Shown piece by piece: positions 55,440-64,000 of a stretch of DNA of 64,000 nt. The notes beneath the pieces are model-generated. The model did no database searches. It saw only the letters and a list, made by a program, of their open reading frames with translations, and had not been told where the DNA came from. The translations under genes were made by a program, and so were the position numbers. Source of the stretch: Cyanophora paradoxa (taxonomy: Eukaryota > Glaucocystophyceae > Cyanophorales > Cyanophoraceae); the NCBI GenBank assembly GCA_004431415.1, contig QPMI01000104.1, positions 124,001 through 188,000 on the forward strand, read 5' to 3'. The number at the start of each line of letters is the position of its first letter. Positions within the stretch are counted from its first letter, which is position 1.

Positions 55440-56080
55440 GGCGTCTGCCAGGGCACAGACAATTACACCGCAGCTGAAGCGGTCCCGTTGTTCGGGGATG
55501 GGGTACCTGGTGGCCGATGCAAGCGGCCAGGCGGTGGGTCGTCTGAGGGGAGGTTGCGTTCCCGGCGCTCGAGCTGGAGCCAGCGGAGAATCGGGGCCAG
55601 CTTCTCTCGAGCCGACTCTGCGTTTGGCAGGTTGTAGGCATCATAGAGTTCGGCTCGACGGTCACGTACGTGGATCGCAGCGAAGGTCCAGTGGCCCGGT
55701 GAGTGGATCGGGAAGAGCAGAACATCGAAGTCGAACGGGCTGACCCCGCGGGCTACCAGCTTGTTGTGAAGGCGCTGGGGCCTCGGCCTGGCGCGGAGAG
55801 GTTAGGGTACTCAAGCGAGTCAAAGATTAGTGGACGGCGGGCCAGGGCAGGGAGTTGGGCGAGGAGGGCGAGGTAGAAGACAACGGTCTCGTCGTCTAAC
55901 CAGGTCTCACCATTGAGCCGACTGAGAGATCTCCTTGTGACGTTGATGCTGCCCGAGGTACCGAGCAGCGGCGAGGAGATCTGTCGGAGTACTTCCTGCG
56001 CAGGCTTTAGCGGGCCGGGTCGGGTCTGTGCCCACGCTAGGCGGACCTCTTCGGACGGCGGCAGGGGGGCCACGGCTGGG
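55440..56080 (-). CDS. Ulp1/C48-type cysteine peptidase domain of the LINE
   Basis: Sense reading gives LNGETWLDDETVVFYLALL (the W-L-x-D-x-x-V/I-x-F/Y-Y-L entry motif of Ulp1 proteases), then DFDVLLFPIHSPGHWTFAAI with the catalytic His in GHW (codon 55691-55693), RRAELYDAYNLPN with the following Asp, and PEQRDRFSCGVIVCALADAL with Gln six residues before the catalytic Cys (codon 55470-55472). Ulp1 enzymes cleave SUMO-like conjugates and use exactly this H-D-Q-C set. A frameshift lies between the entry motif and the His segment (near 55770) in both units. The same region is at 42240-42930 in unit A. It lies on the same strand and downstream of the RNase H within the element, so it is taken as part of it. 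Confidence 0.75.
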
Positions 56081-57019
56081 CTGCGGGCGGGTCGGGGCCG
56101 CGGGCAAGGGTGAGTGCCGGGGCTCCTGCGGGTGAGGCGCTGGGGGCTCAGGGGGGTGGAGGGTTAAGCTGGGGGCTGAGCTCACGGGAGGGGCGTCCGA
56201 TCGCGAGGTTGCTTTGAGGTTCGTGGGCGGGCTGTGCGGGCTGTCTGCGGCGACATTCATCAGGTCATGGGCGTCGGGCGGGGAGGGCGGGCAAGCTGGA
56301 CGGTCTGTGCTCGACCGGCCTACTGCTGAGTGCGCATCGCGCGCTGGCGCTGCCGTCGGCTGGAGACGGGCGCGTTCCGGTACGCTTGGGGTACCGGAAT
56401 ACTACTGACCAGCACTACGGGTGCGGGCTGCGGGTTCGGGTCCGGCTGAGGGCGTGTCTCCCGGGCGCGGCGGCTTCTTCGGCGGGCCGCGGGGTCTGTT
56501 GCTGGCGGGGTCGGGGCGCCGTCAGAGTCCGACGCGTGAGGCCACAGCGGCGCTGCCAGGCTTGGACGTCCGAGTTTCGCGCCTGCCAAATCTCCTGGAG
56601 CCCCGTCACAAGTACATCAAAGATCCCGTTCGCGCATTTACGAGCAGCGGGGGCGCGAACATGAAGGTACTCGAGGGCCGGGACCAGACTGCGGGGAGGA
56701 GCAGCCGGACGGACAGGCGGGGCGAGTCGTGCGAGAGGTCGGTGAAAAGGGCCTGTCCGTGAGTCAGCCAGCGGGAGGGGGAGCCGTAGAGACAGGCACG
56801 GAGGTGGGGGGTACAGGCCCGGGTCGCGAGCGTTCGTGCACGGTCTGACGCCAGCGGCGTTCGTCAGCGAGGGCGAAGGCGGGAAATAGGTCGCGGAGGA
56901 ACAGGCCGTCCGACTTCAGGCCGTCCGGGAGCTCGTACCTCGTTGCGGCCGACTTTAGTCTCTGCGTGGTGATCGTTGTGTGGAGGAGGTTGTAAATCTT
57001 GGATTGCATAGCGAGCCGG

Positions 57020-58760
57020 GCCGCTTGCGATGCCGAACAAAGGCCGAAGGCGTGGTCGTGGGTCTCGGGTTGACTCGCGCTGTGGAGCGCCGGCGGGGGT
57101 CGCGGTCTGCGGTTGCGGCGGCTCCTGGGTCGCGCCTCGGTGCCCAGGGGGTGCCGGGATGGGGCCGCCGGAGGCGTCGGCGACGCGAGCGCACCCAGGG
57201 CGTACGCACAGGCCTTGCGGGTTGATGTTGCCGTAGAGGTGTGGGGCATCGCGGGCACGGACAGGTAGGAGGGGCGCGAGTTCCATGCTGAATTTGGTGA
57301 GCTGCGCAAGGCGGGCATTGAACGGGGCTGACGCGTCGCGGGAGGCGCCTTGCTTACGGAATTCGCGCGCGAGCCGTGCCCGGTCGGCCGGGGCGCCGAG
57401 CCACGAGGATTCAAGCGACGTCAGCCGCACGAAGTTACGCATTTCGCAGACGGCGCGGACGTGGGCCCGGGGTCGGACTCGACGCGGTACGCTCTGCTGG
57501 AGTCGTACCCCTCCAGGCTCCTGCGGGGGGGTGAGAAGAGGAGGACGAACTCGAACCCGCCGGGGGAAAGAGGGCTCACGCCGTGCTAGCCATGCACGTT
57601 TTGCGGCAGCCGAGACGGCGGGGTCGGATGCGACTGCGGGATCTGCCTGCCAGGTGGCGCTCTCGACGTCAGCCCAGGCATTGAGGCCGTGGCCATCGCT
57701 GCAGGCCTTGGAGAACGGGGCGCAGGGGTGCAGGGCGAGCGCCGCTGCGGCGAGGCGGTCGGCTCGGTGGTTATCCCGGTCGTACGCATCATTCAGTACC
57801 CTCTCCATGCGTTGGGCGATCGGGAGGCCGGCGAGGGCGGGAACGTGGGCCCGAGAGCCGCGAGCGCGTCTCGACGGCGCTGGCGTTCCTCCCGGCGCGC
57901 CTTGCGGGTCTGACGTTCGATCTGGTGGAGAATGCGTCGAGTCTCGCGGCGGCGGAGGTGAGCAGTGCGCGCACGGATGTGCTCGGACAGGTAGTTATAA
58001 GCGCCCGAAAGCGGGTTCGGGCGCCCGGCGTACACCCCTTGTCCCTCGCCGAATTTGGCGATAAGCTCGGCGTCAGAGGGCTCGGGGGGAGGTCGTCCGG
58101 GGCGGAGAGGTAGGACACGTACGATCCGGAGTCGTCCGCATCGCTGTCCGTCTCGGGCTCTGCCGGGCGACAGGCGCAGGCCGGTCAGTGTACTCTTTCT
58201 GATGCGCCTTCACCTTCTGTACGCGGACCTCGGCGGGTGGCCTTCCGGCGGCGGCGGCGAGGGCTCTGCGGTGCTGATGGACTTCTGCAGCCGCTCGCAG
58301 ATGGTGCGAGAAGTTGGTGCGAAGGCCGCTGCGGACCGTCGAGTCAGCGCGGTGCAGGACAGAGCGGCGGATGAGTGACATCGCCGTCGAGCTGTCTGTC
58401 TTAACTGTGCAGCCCTCGGGCGACTTTAAGAAGGCCGTGAGGACGGCGAGGAGCTCGCCTTTGTTGTTGTTGACAGTGCCCGGGCACGGGGCGACAAAGA
58501 AGTCGCTGCCGTCCGTGGGGATGGCTTCGGCGAGCTCCCGCAGGGCCGCCGCCTGTGGGGCGTCATCTTCTGCGCATGCATCGGCTTCACGCAGCAGCTG
58601 GTTTTTCAGCTGTATACCTTCGCTGCGGCGCTGGGCTTCCCGCTGCCGATCCGCTGGGGAGTGCGCCGCGTTCTGCTCGTGGTCCCGGGTCCAGACACCC
58701 GCGTAAGCCGTTAGCGCCGCCTCGGATCCGAACCCCGTTGTGCTGGCATCGGTCGCCGCC
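57020..58760 (-). CDS. RNase H domain and C-C-H-C knuckle of the LINE
   Basis: RNase HI residues appear in order: Asp in AATDASTTGFGSEA (about 58745), Glu in NNNKGELLAVLTAF (about 58460), Asp in TVKTDSSTAMSLIRR (about 58395), VKAHQ (about 58215), and the last Asp in DNHRADRLAAAAL (about 57775). The enzyme removes the RNA strand after reverse transcription. Further on, NPQGLCVRPGC (about 57210) and THDHAFGLC (about 57050) form a C-x4-C...H...C arrangement like the zinc-binding module often found after RT or RNase H in LINEs. Confidence 0.75.
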
Positions 58761-59899
58761 ACTCTCGGGGCCGGGCAGCGGGGAGCTCCTCGCGGCGAAG
58801 CTCCTGGGCTACGAGGTTCCAGAACGGGTCGGCTAGGGGCTCCGGGTCGATGAGAAAGTGCTCGAGAGGCTGGCGATCCGGGTATACAGGCGGTGCGGTG
58901 CGCGGTGGCACTGTACCCGGGCGGCGTTGCTTGTAGCCCGACGGCGGCTGGGGCTGCGCGGAGGGATCCGCTTCGTAATCCCAATCGCGTTCCCACGGAG
59001 GAAGGAAGAGCGTCGTGCGGAACTCGGTCCACCACTCCTGACTCTCTAGCTTCACAACCGCGTACGGTTCGTGCTTCCGCGTGCGGGTCGCCGGGGTGAT
59101 TAGCTCGAGGAGGCGGGCCGGGTGAATGTGGATGGAGTCCTCGGTCCACTGGCAGGCGCCTGACTCCGGCTCAGAGTGGTCGCAGCGCTGGCGCGCCGCC
59201 TTGGCTGTCGCATCGTCCGTCGTGTACCGCGCATCGCACTCATCTTTGAGCATCGTGCACTTGTAGAATCGGGCGGCGCCCTCCCCGTCGCCGTCGCGGA
59301 TCGTGCGGTCGCGCCAGATCCAATGTTCCAGGCGGACGTACACGCGGAGGCGCCCATCGTCTTCATCGCGCTCCTCCCATTTGCTAACGATGCGCGTCAG
59401 GTAGCCCTGCGGGTGCCAGGCGAACTGTCCCTCCACGTACGGCGGGCTCATCAGGTTCGCTTCGAAAAGCGTCTGCTGGCGCCGCGCCCCTGCTTGAGCA
59501 CGTGCATGGGGAAGCGCAGGGAGCGTGGGAGCTTCCTCGGCGGGACGGGCTCGCAGATTGCGCGGAGGAAGTCTGGGAACCACGACGGCGCCCGGCTGAG
59601 ACGCTGGCGGACGCGGCCGCTGCCCCAGAGGCTCGCCCAGTCCAGAACGGTGCGCCCGTCCGGGCCCGTGATGTCTGCCGCCGTCAGCAGATCGTGTTCC
59701 CACAGGAACGGCGCGGCGCTGCGGAGGAGGGCTGGCGGTAGAAGCGTAGTGAGGACGAATCTTCGTTCGAGTCGAGGATGCGGGAGGGCCGGAGTCAGGT
59801 GCGACCTTCCCGAGTCGAGGATGTAGCCCTCCGCATTCATATTTCGGGCTATAGCGAGGGCTAGATGATCGCGCCGGAGGGCCGGGCCTGGATCTAGGT

Positions 59900-61400
59900 T
59901 CGGATAGCAGTACGGGGGAGAGGAAGGCATAGCTTTTCCTGCGCCGCGAACACGCGGTGGAGGAGATACGGGCGAAGCGTCGGGTGGTTCGCGCGGATTG
60001 TTTCGTCTAGGACGTGTATGGCGAGCTGCTCGTCTGCCAGGCGCTTCAGCCCATAGAATCCGCGGCTCCATATTAGGGCGTTGGGCGCCGAGCGGCGGAG
60101 GCGCGCCTGATGCTTGACTAGCGTCATCCACAGGGTATCTATCTGGGCGCACTGGCGCTCGGTGTACGCGACAACCTTGCAGGCGTACGTGATGCGCGGG
60201 ATGAGTACGCTGTTCACAATGTACACTGCTTCCTTTGCGGTGAGCTTCTTTTTCTTGAGGATCGCGCAGGCGGTCTGCGCCATCGTGTAGACCGCTTCGA
60301 ACTGATGCCTCCAATTTAGGTCCGCGGTAAACCAGACCCCCAGGAACTTGAAGGGCTTCGTCGGAGGCAGGACGTGGTGCGCACGCTCCTTAGCCCCAGG
60401 CGGGCCAAGGAGGGGCGGTTTGGGCTCGGGAGATACGTTGTTATAAGTGAACTCAGTCTTCTTCGCGTTCAGGGCGATATCGTGGATCCAGAAGAATTCC
60501 GATACCAGGTCCGCATGCAGTTGTACCCCCCGCGCGGACGAGCTGATGAGCACGGTGTCGTCCGCGTAGGCCTGCCCTGGCGAGTCAACGTCGGGGAGGT
60601 GAGCCCGGAGGCGGTGAGCTGGCGGGGGGGCCGGGCGAGGTGCGATCCCGGGCCCCATGCGGTATGTTGTACCCTCCGCCGCGCTGACTTCGCGCAGGGC
60701 CGTAAGGAAGACATCGTAAAAGATGAGCCAGTGGATAGGCGATTCCGTACCCCCTGGGGAAGCCCGCACTCGACATCGAACGGTTCGGTGGGGCCGTACC
60801 CGGTGAGGACCGATGCCTTGCGCCGCGTCGTGAGCTGTTCGTACAGCTGAATGTACTTCTCAGGGATGCGGAGGCGGCGGAGGGCCATCGCCATGCTGGG
60901 CCAGCTCACGCTGTCGTAGGCTCGACGGATGTCAAGGAGGAGCAGGTAGATCGGTTTAGAGAACTGTTTCGCATCTTCAAGTAATGCGCGCATCATGTAG
61001 AGCGGCTCGTCCGTCGATTTACCACGTGTAAAGGCGTAGTTTGCGCCCTTCAGTAGTTCGTTCTTTCGGATGATCCTGGAGAGTCTATCCGTGAGAAGAG
61101 CTGTTACCAGTTTCAGGGCGCATTCTTGCAGTGTTATCGGTCTGACGTTGTCAGGGTGCCCGTCCCATTCCCCGCTCTTCGGGATCAGGCAGATATTTCC
61201 GTAGAGCAGAGGTTCAGGAACAGCTCCGAGCTCTAGAATCAGGTTGACCGTCACCAGTAGAAGCCGCCTGCAGGTTGGCGTTCTGTTTTCGGACTGGAGG
61301 GCCGAGGTGTCCAGGCCCGCTTTCTTCAGCTCTTCGAGCGTTTTCTTGGGAGGACAGGGTCACTCCACAGCAGCTTAATCATTTCATTCGAGAGGCCCGA
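59900..61400 (-). CDS. Reverse transcriptase domain of the LINE
   Basis: Sense exonless reading: GPSGLSNEMIKLLW (61400), NICLIPKSGEWDGHPDNVRP then ITLQECALKLVTALLTDRL (about 61190-61090), YLLLLDIRRAYDSVSW (about 60945-60900, first catalytic Asp), VECGLPQG (about 60765), a frame change at a G run, ESPIHWLIFYDVFLTAL, QAYADDTVLISSSARG with the YADD box at 60557-60571, FKFLGVWFTADLNWRHQF (about 60350-60300), and a thumb region ending near 59900. All core RT motifs are present. Confidence 0.85.
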
Positions 61401-62439
61401 GGGCCCTGCCGCCCGTTTCTCAGCGAGCCAATGATTCTGCCCAGCTCCGTGTCCTCCGTGCGATTCAGTAGGCTATCGAATAGGGCTGCATCTATGTCGT
61501 CCCGCGGCGCGTGCAGTCGCTGCCAGAGGCGGGGGTCCCGGGCGCATTCGCTTAGCGGGAGACCTAGCGGGTCGAGGCGGGCCGTTAGGGGTGCTCTGCG
61601 CTTGGTCCAGGCGTGCATGTGCTGGCGGGCAAAGGGACAGACTTGCTCTTCGGAGTCATACACTTTGTATTCGAGCCCATCGAAGAACGAGAAAGATGTG
61701 ATACCTCGGCGAGCCGGCGCTTCCAGGACCAGTCGGAGGTGCTGCGCGAGGTCAACTTTGAACATGCGGCGCGTGCGTTCGCGGCTCGCCAGGATGCGCT
61801 TGGTCTCGAAGCCGCGGATGTGCAGGTCGACCTTCTTGTCGAGCGCCGAGACCCATGCCAGGAACACATCGTAGTGCTCGAGCCAGCGGGGCTGCGGCGC
61901 TGAGAAAGGAGGAGAGGGGGTGGAGCCGGGAGGAGACTATAGCCGGACCGTTTCTCCACGGGGAGCTGCGAGATGCGACGGTTATGGTTCGAGATGGCGA
62001 GGCGGAGGTCCGATAGCGCGTGTCTCACTCGGCGAGGCGTGGAGTCGGGTCCGTGTCGCGCCGCCGCCCAGGTGCGCCGGAGTTCCTGCACGCGCGTGAG
62101 CAGCGCCGACTCTGGCCGGCCCCTGCGAGAGAACTTTTGGGTCTTGCGTGCGGGCGTGTACATGCCGAAGTCCGCGGACTGGCCGATCTCCTTGACTCGA
62201 TCGAGCGCCCCGTCGAGCGCGGCGCTGAGGCGGGTCAGGCGCTGCTGCGGCGGCGCGGCGGCGTCCCGCTCGATTTCGTCGAGGATTGCTGCCACGCATT
62301 CGGCGCCGGGGCTGGTCCGGCTCAGGCTGGCCTCCAGGAGCTCCTTGAACCGAACTTTCGTCAGAGCGGCTTGCTTTCCGTACTGGAACCTAGGCGGGCG
62401 CTGGGGGGCGGGCGGCGGGCCGGACGAGAACTGGAGGCC

Positions 62440-63345
62440 GAGTCCGCGCCTGTCGTACTCGGCGAGTACCGGGAAGTGGTCGGACTCGTAGGGCGCGTGG
62501 CGGGGGGATACCTGAACTGCCCGGAGTCCGGCCCCGGCTGCCGTGGACTGGAGAATGTAGTCGAGCCGAGCAGCTGTCCGCAGGTGGCCCGTCGCAGTGA
62601 TCCCTCGCGGCTCAGGCCCAGGTTCGTCCGGCCCGCGCTGTTTGTCGGGGAAGATGAAGGTGATCTGATCGTCCGTGCCCGCCAGCTTCGCAGCGTCGCG
62701 CAGGTTCCAGGCGCTCTCGCTGAGAAGCTCTCTCCACCATCGATGCTCCGGTTCGTGTGAGCTGGCGTAGCGCGCGTTGCGGATCCGGCCGGTCGCCGGG
62801 CAGACACAGCTGTTGAAGTCACCGAGCAGGAACAGATGCGCCTTGTGTCGGGCCGCCCAGTCGGCGAGGATGTTGTTTCGCATGTACTCGATGATCCGGG
62901 CGCTCTCCGTGTTCGCTGAGGTGCGGCTTTCTCCCGGCGGCAGGTACACGCTCGCTACGAAGACCTGCACGTTGTCCGCGAAGCGCAGCTCGCACCCGAC
63001 GACTCGCCCCGGCATTGAGTAGGTGCGGAAGCAGTGCTTCGCCATGTCCGCGGACAGCAGCAGCGCAACGCCTGACCCGCGCGCAGACGGCTCCTTGGGG
63101 TCGTTCTTCTTCTTCTTCTTCTTTTTCTTCATCGGCTCGGCGCGGCGGGGCGCGCTAGGGTGGACCGAGGTCAGCATGACGCCGGCGTCGATGGCCTGCC
63201 TCATCGCTCGGGCTGCCGCGGCGGTACAGTTAAGTGATTGGACGCCCATGACGCTGATCCCCCAGTCCTTCATGTACTTTTGCAGGTGGCCGACGTGGTT
63301 CACGCTCGAGCACGACCGTGCGTTCCAGGTGGCGATCCGCCAGGC
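62440..63345 (-). CDS. APE-type endonuclease domain of the LINE
   Basis: Begins RIATWNARSCSSVNHVGHLQ with the metal-binding Asn of the first motif, then WGISVMGVQSLNC, where the usual LQE-T catalytic Glu appears to be Ser. A poly-Lys stretch (MKKKKKKKKNDPKE, about 63110-63135) follows, then FVASVYLPPGESRTSAN, LFLLGDFNSCVCPATGR, ARLDYILQS and YESDHFPVLAEYDRRG. The GDFN, LDYI and SDHFPV motifs are the standard APE-like set that nicks the target DNA. The first-motif Asn is kept, but the missing Glu would impair activity unless the alignment shifts. Confidence 0.8.
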
Positions 63346-64000
63346 GGGGCGTGCAGGCGGCCTCCTCGGCGCTCACGCCGATCGGCCCGCTCGGGCAGGA
63401 GCCGACGATCGCTGAGGCGATCCTCTTCTCTCCCGCGCCGACCCCCACGCTCCTCGGTCGGCGCGGCGCCGCCCCGCGTCCGAAGCATCGCCTGCCCGGC
63501 GGCCGACTGCTGACTCGCGCCCCGAACCGCAGCGAACATGTTCGCCAGTGGAGTTGCTCGGCTGGTGGCCATCTCGGCCACGCACCCGATCGGCGCGCCG
63601 CTCTCCCGCCCGCCCGCCCGCCGCCCAGCCCGCGACGACAGCTGACCGCTCCGGCGCAGACACTGTGAAGACCAAAGTGCAGACGAGCCGCGGCGAGCCG
63701 CGCCCCGCGCTGGAAACGCTGCGGCTCATCGTGAAGCAGCAAGGAGTCACGGGGCTCTACGCCGGCGAGTTCAATCCAGTACCCCTGAGCCTCGAGGTCC
63801 CCCATCTGATACTGTACCCGGCAGGCCTCGACGGGACGATGATAGGGCAGGTGCCTTACTCGGCCGTCGCCTTCGGCATCTACGAGTTCCTGGTACCCCC
63901 CCAGCCCGACATCCCTCCGTACCCGTACCCCGTACCCCGTTTGGTAACCCGTGCCCCGCAGAAGGAGCTCCTGGTCCCGCAACTTCCCCCCTCCCTCTTC
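63341..64000 (+). CDS. Partial carrier gene copy C, truncated at its 5' side and by the window edge
   Basis: From GCGGGGCGTGCAGG the sequence matches the second carrier paralogue (35190 and 48317 onward), not the pseudogene: ASSALTPIGPLGQEPTIAEA, NMFASGVARLVAISATHPI, DTVKTKVQTSRGEP, GQVPYSAVAFGIYEF, with the intact GTACCC introns. It starts in the middle of the N-terminal extension right where the LINE endonuclease begins, so the start codon and first about 170 codons are lacking. It continues beyond 64000. Confidence 0.8.

Larger units (their letters stand above)
43794..56966 (+). repeat. Segmental duplication, unit B
   Basis: Second copy of 30647-43793. At its right end the LINE sequence continues past the point where unit A broke off (56966/56967), showing that unit B carries the longer element. 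Left junction: LINE sequence CTCTGCGTGG passes directly into CAAATCGACGTGC. Confidence 0.9.
53749..63340 (-). mobile_element. LINE-type non-LTR retrotransposon with EN, RT, RNase H, zinc knuckle and Ulp1-type peptidase
   Basis: About 9.6 kb in minus orientation. The poly(A) tail (T run 53749-53760) abuts the carrier pseudogene. Reading 5' to 3': APE-type endonuclease (63345-62440), linker, reverse transcriptase (61400-59900), a 1.1-kb linker domain (VEGQFAWHPQGYLTRIVSKW), RNase H (58760-57780), a C-C-H-C knuckle (57220-57030), then a Ulp1/C48-type cysteine peptidase (56080-55440) and a G-rich 3' region with a strong stem-loop. Frames change near 61930, 60750 (in a G run inside GLPQG) and 55770, so this copy is either dead or miscalled. 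The left (5') end sits exactly at the start of the EN domain and is joined to another carrier copy, so any ORF1 or 5' UTR is missing. EN-RT-RNase H order is that of I-like and algal LINE clades; the peptidase is unusual. Confidence 0.85.

Noticed and set aside
55440-56080. Ulp1-like domain as an independent host gene or a viral protease
   Set aside because: It is on the same strand as the RT, lies between the RNase H and the poly(A) tail, and is duplicated with the LINE fragment. A host or viral gene nested there is less economical, though not excluded.
1-64000. CRISPR array, tRNA or rRNA genes, bacterial operons
   Set aside because: No regularly spaced repeats with unique spacers, no cloverleaf-like sequence and no rRNA landmarks were seen. 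The genes are intron-rich and eukaryotic.

Overview
This is a GC-rich, intron-rich eukaryotic nuclear segment, most likely from a photosynthetic protist or microalga. Nearly every gene is split by short GT-AG introns, and no bacterial operon, Shine-Dalgarno, rRNA, tRNA or CRISPR signal was seen. The algal reading rests on a CpcT/CpeT-type lyase homologue, a ClpP/ClpR plastid-type protease subunit, a plant-type AAA+ ATPase with an organelle-targeting-like leader, and S-adenosylmethionine-type carriers with long N-terminal extensions. I cannot name the species. All gene models were spliced by eye, so exon edges are approximate unless stated.

Layout 1-30.6 kb (mostly single-copy genes on both strands): a large unidentified minus gene (424-5386); an F-box/LRR-like gene (+, 5637-7897); an organellar-type AAA+ ATPase (-, 8172-12974); a universal-stress-protein gene with a Gln/Glu-rich tail (-, 13210-15491); a CpcT/CpeT-like gene (+, 15886-18407) carrying a 1.17-kb retroposed insertion with an 18-bp target-site duplication in one intron; a class-3 lipase with a long Ala-rich tail (-, 19055-23534); an unresolved stretch (23.6-25.2 kb); a 3'-5' exonuclease of the RNase D/WRN type (-, 25424-26609); a ClpP-family subunit whose catalytic Ser is Asn (+, 26972-28231); and an SLC35B-type nucleotide-sugar transporter (-, 28705-30537).

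Layout 30.6-64 kb: a tandem segmental duplication of about 13.15 kb (unit A 30647-43793, unit B 43794-56966). Each unit holds a C2+GYF domain gene (+), two head-to-head mitochondrial-carrier paralogues of the SAM-carrier type (- and +), a RING-finger coiled-coil gene (-), a broken third carrier copy (+), and a minus-strand non-LTR retrotransposon inserted in that pseudogene with its poly(A) end at the insertion point. In unit A only the 3' third of the element is present. In unit B it runs on to 63340 with endonuclease, reverse transcriptase, RNase H, a zinc-knuckle-like motif and, unusually, a C-terminal Ulp1/C48-type cysteine peptidase. A further partial carrier copy (63341-64000) follows directly. 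The two units appear to differ almost only in homopolymer lengths, and each copy is intact where the other is frameshifted. This points to consensus error in an unpolished long-read assembly rather than to divergence.

Most interesting: the Ulp1-bearing LINE, the retroposed insertion whose removal restores a compact 72-bp intron in frame, the inactive ClpP-type subunit, and the apparent sense-strand GTACCCC signature of introns.
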